In this document: positions 7,935 to 15,838 of the stretch, piece after piece | Position numbering within the stretch: the first letter of the stretch is position 1 | Layout: each line of letters begins with the position of its first letter | NCBI RefSeq assembly: GCF_021441885.1 | Contig: NZ_CP090439.1 | Coordinates: forward strand, 1,302,001-1,366,000 | Direction of reading: 5' to 3' | Source of the DNA: Vibrio maritimus | Lineage (GTDB): Bacteria; Pseudomonadota; Gammaproteobacteria; Enterobacterales; Vibrionaceae | Length of the DNA stretch: 64,000 nucleotides | Translations under genes and position numbers: made by a program | Notes under the pieces: model-generated | What the model was told of the DNA's origin: nothing | The model's input: only the letters and a program-made list of their open reading frames with translations | The model's database searches: none

Positions 7935-8732
7935 GTGTTTTCAAAACGTACTTGGCAAAATCTTATCTTAATATTTCTCTACACTCTGCTTGTGGGCTGC
8001 GTGTATCAAGTGCTGACGTTCCGTCAGGAGCTCAGCGATAGTGCTGAGCGTGTGTTAAACCAAGTTGAAAGCCAGCTCGCCACTATCGAAGACGAACTTC
8101 GATCGATTTATGTCACTACTGAGTGTAGTGAAGAGGTACAACGGACTCTCGCCCACCATGTGTTTAAAAGTGTCGGCTTACGCGGGCTCGCGGTCGGAGA
8201 ACGTTCCTCAGCGGGGAATGTAAAAAACGTGTACTGCAGTAATTTTGGGCCTCAAACTGGGGAGGTTGACGATACCTTTTGGAATGCACGTGTTGAGCGC
8301 GATATCGTCTTTGCCAAGCTGAAAATTAAACAATACCGCCGCGACTTGTCTTATGCGCTTGCCGTTATTGGTAACGGAAAAATTGCAATTGGCACGATAA
8401 ACCCTCGAATCATACTCGGATGGTGGGTAGAACCCATGATTCCAGACACTCAGTTAGAATTATTTTTTAGTGATGGAGAGCGTCTTATTATCGCTGGTGA
8501 GCGGGTATCAGATGATGAAGGGTTTGAAAGTACAGCTCGGTCTGAACGATATCCCATCATGATCAAGGCAACTCAACCAACTTTCGTTCTGCAACAACGA
8601 ATGGTGACCTTCTTTCAGAGGCTCGTTGTTGGAGGATTGATAGCTCTATTGGCCTTAATCATTTTTGCTGTCTATCAGCGTATTACCGGCAAAGAAGAGC
8701 GAGATGCTGAGTTAGAGGTGAATCGTGATTAG
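7935..8732 (+). CDS. Stand-alone CSS-motif-like periplasmic domain protein, A-type copy 1
   Basis: A 265-residue protein with an N-terminal hydrophobic segment (residues 8-27), a periplasmic domain of about 190 residues, a second membrane segment (about 228-248) and a short charged cytoplasmic tail. Cys64 and Cys101 are spaced as in the CSS domain of PdeC-type phosphodiesterases. The second lies in VYCSNFGP, and LRGLAVG sits between them. TINPRIILGWWVEP and SERYPI follow. Unlike PdeC, no EAL domain is attached. YTLLVGC near residue 22 also fits a lipobox. Start is a GTG with no clear ribosome site. It overlaps the next gene by 8 bp. Function unknown. Confidence 0.75.
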   Translation: MFSKRTWQNLILIFLYTLLVGCVYQVLTFRQELSDSAERVLNQVESQLATIEDELRSIYVTTECSEEVQRTLAHHVFKSVGLRGLAVGERSSAGNVKNVYCSNFGPQTGEVDDTFWNARVERDIVFAKLKIKQYRRDLSYALAVIGNGKIAIGTINPRIILGWWVEPMIPDTQLELFFSDGERLIIAGERVSDDEGFESTARSERYPIMIKATQPTFVLQQRMVTFFQRLVVGGLIALLALIIFAVYQRITGKEERDAELEVNRD

Positions 8733-9450
8733 ACTGTTTATCGTTGCCCTGCTATCAGGAACTGTAAGCTTAGCATTTGCTTATGTGGTGATTAATAATG
8801 AGCTTAGTGTTAGCGCCAGTCAGTCTACCGCTAAAATAGACCAGCAAATCGAAGACATTCTCAAAATCATTGATGATCTGCCTAGCGATCCAAGCTGCCC
8901 AGATGAAGTGAAGAGAGAGTACGCCGATATCGCTCATGAGAATGAACGAATTCGCGCGGTTGGGTATGTGTTTGATGCAGGAGAACAGTGGCATGTCTGC
9001 AGCATGTTTGGGAAAACGTTATCAAAACTCAACTATTGGAGTGGAGCAAAAGTTGAGGACGTGTTTGTTGGTCGCTCCCTGCTAACAGTGCATTTTCCAG
9101 AAACCTCATTCGTGGTTGGTAAAGAGAGCGGCAATTTAAAAGCCTTCGCTTACGTCAATCCTCGCCGAGTTTTGGGCTATTGGATCGAACCGAGTTTGCC
9201 ATACGCAAATTATAGCTTGAGACTGGATGGCGAGAATGTACCTGCGTACACGCGTGCGCCCGTAGAGCTGCAAAGTATGCTTTTGAAGTCTGCGCACTCG
9301 AAGAAGTATCCTTATTCAATACAATCTGCGGCTTCCATTGTGGATATGCTCAAAAGAGCAGGAGTTTATTGGCTACGTTTGTTAATAGCGATATTTTTTA
9401 TTTGGAGTAGCTTTGGTTTGTTGCGGCGTTCGATATTAAAGCCTACTTAA
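8725..9450 (+). CDS. Stand-alone CSS-motif-like periplasmic domain protein, B-type copy 1
   Basis: A 241-residue partner of the preceding gene, starting at a GTG inside its last codons. It has the same layout: N-terminal membrane segment (3-23), periplasmic domain, C-terminal membrane segment (about 212-232) and very short tail. Cys58 (DPSCPDEV) and Cys92 (WHVCSMFG) are kept. The later motifs YVNPRRVLGYWIEP and SKKYPYS align with those of the A-type protein, so A and B are themselves paralogs. There is no lipobox and no output domain. Overlapping genes suggest translational coupling and a heteromeric complex (inference). Confidence 0.75.
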   Translation: MIRLFIVALLSGTVSLAFAYVVINNELSVSASQSTAKIDQQIEDILKIIDDLPSDPSCPDEVKREYADIAHENERIRAVGYVFDAGEQWHVCSMFGKTLSKLNYWSGAKVEDVFVGRSLLTVHFPETSFVVGKESGNLKAFAYVNPRRVLGYWIEPSLPYANYSLRLDGENVPAYTRAPVELQSMLLKSAHSKKYPYSIQSAASIVDMLKRAGVYWLRLLIAIFFIWSSFGLLRRSILKPT

Positions 9451-9666
9451 AGATATCCACTATGCAAGTCCTCACAGAACTGAATTTATAATGTCTAGCC
9501 TGATGTTTTATGTATTTACTAAAATTAACAAAATATCACATATATTTATGAAATAAATGTAAGTGTCAGGATTATATTTAATTATTCTTAGAAACTTGCG
9601 TTGAGATAAAGTTCGTGTGTTTATGCTGGTGTATAAAAGTAAGGAAAGTCAGAAAATTCCTAATAA
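9451..9666. promoter_or_regulatory. AT-rich gap between the two CSS gene pairs
   Basis: These 216 bp are strongly AT-rich, with no hairpin-plus-U-run and no small gene that I can see. The gap probably holds a separate promoter for the second pair, with many poly-A/T tracts as in H-NS-bound upstream regions. No clear -35/-10 pair stands out. Confidence 0.3.
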
Positions 9667-10443
9667 ATGCGATTAAAACAGACCACTGCGAACTTATTTT
9701 ATATTTTTATTTACACACTCTTAGTAGGGTGTGTATATCAGTTTTTTACGTTTCGTGAGCAAGCAAGCCAAGAAGCTGAGCAAGTGCTGGAAGGCATTGA
9801 ACAGCAACTTAGTCAAATTCAAAGTGAACTCGAATTTATATCCGATCAAGTGTTGCCGCTTGAAGCCTGTGACAGCTCGATGCAAACTGAGCTAGGTCAT
9901 ACGGTGTTTCGCAGTGTACCCATTAGGGGATTGTTTGTAGGTAGCCAGACAGATGGGGTGTACGAGATATGCAGCAATCTGGGGCCGACAAAACAAGTGC
10001 TCGATGCAAGTTTTTGGAACGAAGAGCGAAAGCATAATATTGGGTTTGCTAAAGTGCGCTTCGTAAGAAGTGATGGCAATACTTCTTTCGCGTTTGCAGT
10101 TTATCAAGGACATGATGTGGCCGTTGCTACGATTAATCCGAGTGCAATCTTAGGATGGTGGGTTCAACATGTTCCCAATCAAACATATCGAGTTCTCCAT
10201 TTTTCTAGCAGTGAGCAGCCTTTACTAGAACAAGGTAGTCTAGCTCAGAATCAATATAAAACCACCAAGACGTCAGAGCGTTTCCCGATTTCTATCTCAG
10301 TCTATAAAGATACATCACTATATATTCAAGGGATGGTTACTTTTGCGATTCGTCTTCTTTGTGCTTTTGGTGTGGTTGTTATCTTAGTTATGGGACTTGG
10401 TATACGACGACAGCGCGCACATGGAGAGAGTGAAGCACAATGA
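9667..10443 (+). CDS. Stand-alone CSS-motif-like periplasmic domain protein, A-type copy 2
   Basis: A 258-residue protein closely paralogous to 7935-8732. It keeps FIYTLLVGCVYQFFTFRE at the N-terminal segment, Cys68 (EACDSS) and Cys102 (YEICSNLG), IRGLFVG between them, and TINPSAILGWWV and SERFPIS in the distal half. A second membrane segment (about 225-245) ends in a short basic tail. Again there is no EAL, GGDEF, kinase or HAMP domain. It overlaps the next gene by the four bases ATGA. The pair looks like a duplication of the preceding pair as a unit. Confidence 0.75.
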   Translation: MRLKQTTANLFYIFIYTLLVGCVYQFFTFREQASQEAEQVLEGIEQQLSQIQSELEFISDQVLPLEACDSSMQTELGHTVFRSVPIRGLFVGSQTDGVYEICSNLGPTKQVLDASFWNEERKHNIGFAKVRFVRSDGNTSFAFAVYQGHDVAVATINPSAILGWWVQHVPNQTYRVLHFSSSEQPLLEQGSLAQNQYKTTKTSERFPISISVYKDTSLYIQGMVTFAIRLLCAFGVVVILVMGLGIRRQRAHGESEAQ

Positions 10444-11222
10444 GAAAAACAGTTCGTATAGCGTTGTTGGTGGGTTTGCTAGCAGCGTTTAGTTACGTAT
10501 TAGCAAGAGCTTCTCTAATTCAAGAGATGCATGAAGAGTTGCAAACAAGTTTGGTTAATATTGATAGTCGAATAGAAAATACGATTAAGCTACTCGATGC
10601 GCTACCTCGTCACGATGGTTGTGACGCAGAGCATAAACGTTACTACAATCAAGTGTCCTACACTGAAGAGGAAGTGAGAGCGCTTGGGTATATTAAAGAG
10701 CGCGATACTGGATGGTATGCCTGCAGTATCTTCGGTGAAACTCAATCTACTCTTGCTCATTGGGATGGAAACACAAATGCACAAGGTGTGTTCATCGGTT
10801 GGTCGTTACTCACTAACTATTTCCCCGAGCCCTCATTTGTCATTGCAATGCGCGAGCAAGACACAAAATATTTCGCTTATGTAAACCCTAGAAGAGTGGT
10901 TGGACATTGGCTTGAAAGGCCTTCTCAGCACTACGACTACCACGTATTTTTGCAGGGAGAGGCAAGTCCTCGGTACTCTAGTGAGCATGGTGATGTCAGC
11001 AGCGACTATTGGTCAGAGCGGATACTAGAACACCAAGCTGTGTCTGAGCGTTATCCTTATGAACTTAAATTATCAGCAGAGCGAGAAGCATTGGCCTGGA
11101 GAACTCTCACCTATACACTTCGTGGAGGTTTAATGTTTGCGGTTGTTTGGTGGCTGCTGATCATCGTGAGAAGTGCGATAAAGCCCGTATCGAGGCATCA
11201 GTCGGTAGATTATACCGGCTGA
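10440..11222 (+). CDS. Stand-alone CSS-motif-like periplasmic domain protein, B-type copy 2
   Basis: A 260-residue protein paralogous to 8725-9450. Its N-terminal membrane segment is at 5-24, followed by Cys61 (HDGCDAEHKRYY), Cys95 (WYACSIFGET), GWSLLTNYFPEPSFV (compare GRSLLTVHFPETSFV in copy 1), YVNPRRVVGHWLE and SERYPYEL. The C-terminal membrane segment is at about 222-242. It is translationally coupled to its A-type partner by an ATGA overlap. It is followed tail-to-tail by a DMT transporter, with only 12 bp between stops. Confidence 0.75.
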   Translation: MRKTVRIALLVGLLAAFSYVLARASLIQEMHEELQTSLVNIDSRIENTIKLLDALPRHDGCDAEHKRYYNQVSYTEEEVRALGYIKERDTGWYACSIFGETQSTLAHWDGNTNAQGVFIGWSLLTNYFPEPSFVIAMREQDTKYFAYVNPRRVVGHWLERPSQHYDYHVFLQGEASPRYSSEHGDVSSDYWSERILEHQAVSERYPYELKLSAEREALAWRTLTYTLRGGLMFAVVWWLLIIVRSAIKPVSRHQSVDYTG

Positions 11223-11234
11223 TCATAAAGCGCT

Positions 11235-12122
11235 CTATTTTGATGCTGCTCGTTTACCAAAGGTATTAACGAGAGCCCCAACTACGATGAGTGAACCACC
11301 GATGTAGGTCCAAACGGTTGGAACTTCATTGAATAGCGCCAGACCCAGCAATATAGAAAATACAATCTGAACGTAAGAGTATGCCGAAGCCTTACCTGCC
11401 GCCTGTGTTTGCATCGCTTTGGTTAAACCTAGTTGACCAATTTGCGTGAAGACACCTACTGCCACTAACATCATGGTGAGATACCAGTCTGGCATTATGA
11501 AGTCGTCCCCGATCAAAAGGATTGACACAGGCAGTGCGACGAGCGGGAAGTAGAAAATGATCACAGAGCTGTCTTCAGTTTGACTGAGTTTTCTGACGAT
11601 AACGTAAGCGATAGAGCTACCAAATGCGCCAAGAAGCGCGACACCAACACTAAATAGAGGCAGTGGCTCTGAAGCGTTGTTACCCAATGTCGGGCCTACC
11701 ATAAACATCAAGCCAAAAATGCTCAACACGATACAGATGATGGTGGATTTCTGAACGCTTTCTTTTAGAAACCAAAACGCCAGTAAAGCAGTGAAGATAG
11801 GGTGGATGTACTGCAGTATAGTCGCTTCGGCCAAAGGTAGCGTCGTCACTGCGTAATACACACAGATCAACGCTAGCGAACCAACGATACCACGCAATAG
11901 CAGTAAGGGTTTATTGTGTCCCCAAACAGAGATCCCTTTTCGTTTTACATCTAGATAGCTCAGCACGAGTGAAACTAAGGCACGGGCTGCTACGATTTCG
12001 AATACAGGAATGCCGTAGGTACTCACGTACTTTACGCACGCAGACATCAGCGCAAAACCAAGCGCCGATAGCACCATGTAACGAACGCCGACAGGGATGA
12101 TGGAGTCGAAAGTTGAGGTCAT
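11235..12122 (-). CDS. EamA/DMT-family transporter
   Basis: A 295-residue polytopic inner-membrane protein with two EamA repeats. PLAEATILQYIHPIFTALLAFWFLKE is the classical end of the first repeat, and SAYSYVQIVFSILLGLALFNEVP that of the second. The lineage resembles RhaT/YedA-type metabolite exporters; the substrate is unknown. It lies 30 bp downstream of the exonuclease gene on the same strand and may be co-transcribed. Its 3' end abuts the CSS gene cluster. Confidence 0.87.
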   Translation of the reverse strand: MTSTFDSIIPVGVRYMVLSALGFALMSACVKYVSTYGIPVFEIVAARALVSLVLSYLDVKRKGISVWGHNKPLLLLRGIVGSLALICVYYAVTTLPLAEATILQYIHPIFTALLAFWFLKESVQKSTIICIVLSIFGLMFMVGPTLGNNASEPLPLFSVGVALLGAFGSSIAYVIVRKLSQTEDSSVIIFYFPLVALPVSILLIGDDFIMPDWYLTMMLVAVGVFTQIGQLGLTKAMQTQAAGKASAYSYVQIVFSILLGLALFNEVPTVWTYIGGSLIVVGALVNTFGKRAASK

Positions 12123-12152
12123 AGATGTCTCTTTGAAAGGTTGAAGTCGGTT

Positions 12153-12770
12153 CTATCTTTGCTTAGCTAAGAATTTCTCAACAGATGCTTTTGGCTGTTT
12201 GGCGAGTTTTTGCATCAGTTCAAAGCTTGGCTGCCCAATAGCGTGCTTATTTGTGAGAGAGTCGACCAAAAGTAACCATAGTGACGCGGTCACCTCAGCA
12301 TCCGCTAACGCGCGGTGAAATACACCATCATTGGCAATATTATGATAAGCGACGAGATCACCCAGTTTGTGAGAGCTTGCCTCTTGATTGAGACGGCGTG
12401 AGACTAACAGTGAACAAGCAAACTCACCGCGATAGCCTTTGCCAATCAAATCCAGTTCAGCATCGAGAAACCGCTTATCGAAGGAAGCATTGTGAGCCAC
12501 TAGGTTCGCATCACCAATAAAATCGACAAACTCACTCATAACTTCGTCACAGCTCGGAGCGTGGCTAAGCATATTATTAGTGATACCGGTGTAGCCTTCA
12601 ATAAAGCTGCTGACTCGAAAGCCTGGGTTCATCAACGATTGGAAACGGTCAACAACTTCCCCATTTTCTAGCTTCACGGCACCAATTTCAATTGCGCGAT
12701 CTCCTTGGTTAGGTGATAAACCAGTGGTCTCGAAGTCGAGTACAATGGCGGAAGTAGCAGGTGCGTTCAT
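12153..12770 (-). CDS. DEDDh-type 3'-5' exonuclease (DnaQ-like)
   Basis: A 205-residue protein with the three exonuclease motifs of the DnaQ superfamily. Exo I is VLDFETTGLSP (Asp11, Glu13 region), Exo II is LVAHNASFDKRFLD and Exo III is HRALADAEVTASLW, giving the DEDDh set. It should remove nucleotides from DNA or RNA 3' ends with two Mg ions. No polymerase or UvrC-like domain is attached. It is too divergent to call dnaQ, and resembles the free-standing PolIII-epsilon-like exonucleases of Vibrio. Confidence 0.88.
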   Translation of the reverse strand: MNAPATSAIVLDFETTGLSPNQGDRAIEIGAVKLENGEVVDRFQSLMNPGFRVSSFIEGYTGITNNMLSHAPSCDEVMSEFVDFIGDANLVAHNASFDKRFLDAELDLIGKGYRGEFACSLLVSRRLNQEASSHKLGDLVAYHNIANDGVFHRALADAEVTASLWLLLVDSLTNKHAIGQPSFELMQKLAKQPKASVEKFLAKQR

Positions 12771-12919
12771 GGTGAAATCTCAGGAAAAATATGGGAGGCA
12801 AAGTCTAGCTTGAACGAGCGATGAAGGAAACCTCAGTAGTGTTGTTTTTGGTTACTTAGTCCGAACTAACAATTGGAACTAAACTCAATACGCACTCACT
12901 AAAAACAAGGTGAACCCCG

Positions 12920-13303
12920 GTGAATGTAAAGACTAAAGGCACAATGGGTATAGAAATGGCAATGGCTTCCGTCGTCGTTTGCTTGTTTCTCAAGTTTTCA
13001 CACATGGGGTGGGCAACGTTAGCGTTGCTGAGTTATTTTTACGTTTGGGTACCGCTGCTCATTTTCCATTGCTATGCGCATCGAGGTGTTCGATACACAG
13101 TTGTCTCACTGAACACCCTGCTTGCCGTTACTTCAAATCTATTGCTGATCGTAGCGCCGCTTGTTTTTCCTGACTCGGGAGAAAGGAAATCTCAAACGCT
13201 TTTGCAGCTGTGGGGCGTACCTATACATACGGAGATGTGGGTACCTGCTGTCATGTTCTTGCTTGCCGTCGCAATTGATTATTGGCTCCACAAAAAGGCC
13301 TAG
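12920..13303 (+). CDS. Small membrane protein of unknown function
   Basis: A 127-residue protein with about four hydrophobic segments (roughly residues 11-28, 32-50, 58-78 and 103-121). Start taken as GTG at 12920 with AAGGTG upstream; an ATG eight codons later is possible. I do not recognise the family. Its last bases run into the terminator hairpin shared with the convergent glycosidase gene. The divergent exonuclease lies 149 bp away. Confidence 0.6.
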   Translation: MNVKTKGTMGIEMAMASVVVCLFLKFSHMGWATLALLSYFYVWVPLLIFHCYAHRGVRYTVVSLNTLLAVTSNLLLIVAPLVFPDSGERKSQTLLQLWGVPIHTEMWVPAVMFLLAVAIDYWLHKKA

Positions 13304-13316
13304 CATTAGCTAGGCC
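13291..13316 (-). terminator. Terminator of the 6-phospho-beta-glucosidase gene
   Basis: On the minus strand GGCCTAGC (13316-13309) pairs with GCTAGGCC (13304-13297), followed by TTTTT. It overlaps the stop codon of the convergent small membrane protein and may end both transcripts. Confidence 0.85.
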
Positions 13317-13330
13317 ATGAGACTCACTGA

Positions 13331-14755
13331 TTAATCGAGTCGTTCACCGTTGCTTTCGATGACTCGTTGATACCAGTAGAAACTGTCTTTCTTATAGCGT
13401 TTAAGCTCTTTTTCACTCTCTTCGTCACGATCGACGTAAACGAAGCCATAGCGCTTAGCATAGCCATTCAGCCAGCTGAACAGATCTTGATAAGACCAAG
13501 TACAGTAGCCGATCACTTCACAGCCGTCTTCAATAGCATCGTTGATAGCTTCAACGTGCGCTTTTAGGAATGCGATGCGATAGTCATCGTGTATTCGACC
13601 ATCTTCAGTCAGCGTATCATACGCTCCTAGGCCATTCTCACTGATAAGTATCGGCAGATTATAGCGTGACGTGATGCGGCGAAGTGCGACGCGCAGCCCC
13701 TCTGGGTCGATAGCCCAGTTCCAATCGGTCATTTTTAGGTGTTCGTTGTCGGCGCGAACATAGTAATCATCAGTAGGAATACGAGCCACATCAGAAACGA
13801 CAGAAACCTGCGCCGCATTACCAGTTTGCGCTGTTTGCTCACGGTTTTCTGGTGCGACAAACGTAGCAGATTGATAGTAGTTCAGACCCATGAAGTCGCA
13901 GATACCCGCTTTAAGCAGTTCTTTATCGCCCTCTTGGAAATCGATGTGGATGCCAAGACGCTCCAGTAGCTTTAGAGCAATCTTTGGATAAGCGCCTTTT
14001 GCGTAAACATCCATCCACAGAAGATCTTGTATCTCTTGTGCGTTTTCAGCAGCAATCACATCTTCTGGAGCGGCTGTTTTTGAGTAGGTAGGGCTGTAGG
14101 CAAAGCTTGCGCCAATTTGGCCTCTGATACCCATCTCTTTGAATCGCTTCACTGCACTTGCGTTTGCAAGACTTGCGATATGGTTGGCATTGATAAAGCG
14201 CTGATAATCAGAGACTTTAGGTGGGTGAATCTTTTGAACATACCCTAGGCTTGTAAAGATGTTCTGCTCATTCATGCAAACCCAGTACGGCACCTTGTCA
14301 CCATACTCGCTGAATAAGACTTCGCAATAGCGAGTAAAGTCAGACAGGATTTTACGACTCTCCCAGCCTTGATATTCATCTTGTAGCGCCTGTGGCAGAT
14401 CCCAGTGGTAGATTGTTAGGATCGGTGTGATTCCGCATTCGATCAGTTTATTAATGACGTTATGGTAAAACTCAACGCCTTTTGGGTTTACCGTGCGACC
14501 ATCTGGCATGATACGAGTCCAAGCGACTGAGAATCGATAAGCCTTTAGTCCCATTTCTCGCATTAGTTCGATGTCTTCTTCATATTTGTGGTAGAAGTCG
14601 ATCGCCACTTCACCCGTTGTATCCTTAAACGTATTGCCCGGAACGCGTGAGTACACATCCCAAATCGAATCGCCTTTACCGTCTAGGTTCGCTGCGCCTT
14701 CGATCTGGTAGGCTGCTGATGCGCTGCCCCATAAGAAGTTCTCTTGAAATGCCAT
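13331..14755 (-). CDS. GH1 6-phospho-beta-glucosidase
   Basis: A 474-residue glycoside hydrolase family 1 enzyme of full length. The acid/base Glu163 is in CMNEQN and the nucleophile Glu373 in ISENGLGAYD. The N-terminal FLWGSASAAYQIEGA and the GLKAYRFSVAWTRI segment are typical. It splits phosphorylated beta-glucosides delivered by PTS, probably including those from the PTS at 2422-4593, since that operon has no hydrolase. It is divergent from a GntR/UTRA regulator at 15000; the 16-bp palindrome at 14810 is the likely operator. Confidence 0.93.
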   Translation of the reverse strand: MAFQENFLWGSASAAYQIEGAANLDGKGDSIWDVYSRVPGNTFKDTTGEVAIDFYHKYEEDIELMREMGLKAYRFSVAWTRIMPDGRTVNPKGVEFYHNVINKLIECGITPILTIYHWDLPQALQDEYQGWESRKILSDFTRYCEVLFSEYGDKVPYWVCMNEQNIFTSLGYVQKIHPPKVSDYQRFINANHIASLANASAVKRFKEMGIRGQIGASFAYSPTYSKTAAPEDVIAAENAQEIQDLLWMDVYAKGAYPKIALKLLERLGIHIDFQEGDKELLKAGICDFMGLNYYQSATFVAPENREQTAQTGNAAQVSVVSDVARIPTDDYYVRADNEHLKMTDWNWAIDPEGLRVALRRITSRYNLPILISENGLGAYDTLTEDGRIHDDYRIAFLKAHVEAINDAIEDGCEVIGYCTWSYQDLFSWLNGYAKRYGFVYVDRDEESEKELKRYKKDSFYWYQRVIESNGERLD

Positions 14756-14809
14756 AACTACCCCGATTAACCCTTATTCATGTAATTGTTTTCTGCTGTG
14801 GATAATATT

Positions 14810-14825
14810 AAAACCATATGGTTTT
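14810..14825. promoter_or_regulatory. Palindromic operator between the GH1 gene and gntR
   Basis: AAAACCATATGGTTTT is a perfect 16-bp palindrome 55 bp upstream of the GH1 start. A second weaker inverted repeat, AAAATAA (14843-14849) and TTATTTT (14863-14869), lies further in the divergent gap. Both are candidates for the adjacent GntR protein. Confidence 0.65.
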
Positions 14826-14999
14826 GTAATTGTTATTGGCTCAAAATAAGATCTAGATCGGATTATTTTCTGTTTTGTTGAAATATTGAACGGATAAACT
14901 ATAGGTTTATGTCGTATTGCTTGAGTCTGGCTGTAATAGAAAGTAATCTCAGTTGCACTTAATGTAGACATCAATTGTCATGGAAAGCGAGTAAACGAA

Positions 15000-15716
15000 A
15001 TGGTCAAGTATCAGGGCATCTATAGTGAAATGAAGCAGCGCATTTTGTCGGGGTACTATAGTGATTCCGATAAACTCCCTGATGGCAAAGCTCTGGCTCA
15101 AGAGTTTGAATGCAGTGAGATAACGCTCAAGAAAGCGCTAGATTTTCTTGTCAAAGAGGGGCTGGTAGTACGTAAGCGTGGTTCGGGATCATTTGTGAAA
15201 CAACGTTCAAATGCGGTGTCGCAATCCCATCTGCTCGGAACTAAAAAAAGAGCAGAGGATCGCGGACAAGTCGTTAATACCCGAGTTGTTACCTTCAAAC
15301 TGATTGAAGCGACAGAAGACATAGCAGCGAAACTAAAATGTTCGGTTGGCGACGAGGTTTACAACATTACGCGCGTTAGGATCTTAGACGGTGTTCCAAC
15401 GATTATTGAGTACATCTACTTGTCCAAAATAGTTGTTCCAAACTTGTCTATTGAACACGTTAAATCATCGATTTATGGCTACCTCAGCGAAAACCTAAAC
15501 CAAACCGTTCACAGTGCGAATCTCAAGATAACGGTGGGGCACGCAACCTCTACAGAGGGGGAGTATCTAAACATACCAATTGGTGAGCATCTTGTTTGTG
15601 TCGCACAGAATGCTTATCTGGATAATGGTCAACTGTTTGAGTATTCAGTGGCTAAACATTTGTGTGAGTCGTTCGAGTTCTCTACAACCTATGTGAAAAG
15701 CGAAACTCAGCTTTAA
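15000..15716 (+). CDS. GntR/HutC-family regulator with UTRA domain
   Basis: A 238-residue regulator. The N-terminal winged HTH covers residues 1-68 (YSEMKQRILSGYYSDSDKLPDGKALAQEFECSEITLKKALDFLVKEG, then RGSGSFV). A UTRA effector domain covers about 80-235 (VYNITRVRILDGVPTIIEYIYLS is diagnostic). It is divergent from the 6-phospho-beta-glucosidase, so it most likely represses that gene and responds to a phosphorylated beta-glucoside (inference from context and from BglR/TreR-like members). DNA contact at the palindrome at 14810 is predicted. Confidence 0.88.
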   Translation: MVKYQGIYSEMKQRILSGYYSDSDKLPDGKALAQEFECSEITLKKALDFLVKEGLVVRKRGSGSFVKQRSNAVSQSHLLGTKKRAEDRGQVVNTRVVTFKLIEATEDIAAKLKCSVGDEVYNITRVRILDGVPTIIEYIYLSKIVVPNLSIEHVKSSIYGYLSENLNQTVHSANLKITVGHATSTEGEYLNIPIGEHLVCVAQNAYLDNGQLFEYSVAKHLCESFEFSTTYVKSETQL

Positions 15717-15794
15717 CAACAGAGAGTTAGTTTTACTCGATTTAAGTGTCTCATTATTGAGACACTCCTGTCTCTCTAAACGTGGTGACTACAA

Positions 15795-15824
15795 CTAAAC
15801 TGTAAGGAGTAGTCGTTTAGTTTA
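15795..15824. promoter_or_regulatory. Inverted repeat upstream of the sigma-54 activator gene
   Basis: AACTAAAC and GTTTAGTT flank a 14-bp spacer just before the ribosome-binding site. Nearby GACTAC and GTAGTC form a second interlocked dyad. It could be an autoregulatory site or a leader hairpin. Confidence 0.4.
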
Positions 15825-15838
15825 TTCGGGAGGATTCT

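Noticed and set aside
7935..11222. The four tandem membrane genes as truncated EAL phosphodiesterases (pseudogenes)
   Set aside because: All four are intact, of similar length, end in a membrane segment plus short tail, and keep the same motifs; there is no EAL remnant in any frame downstream.
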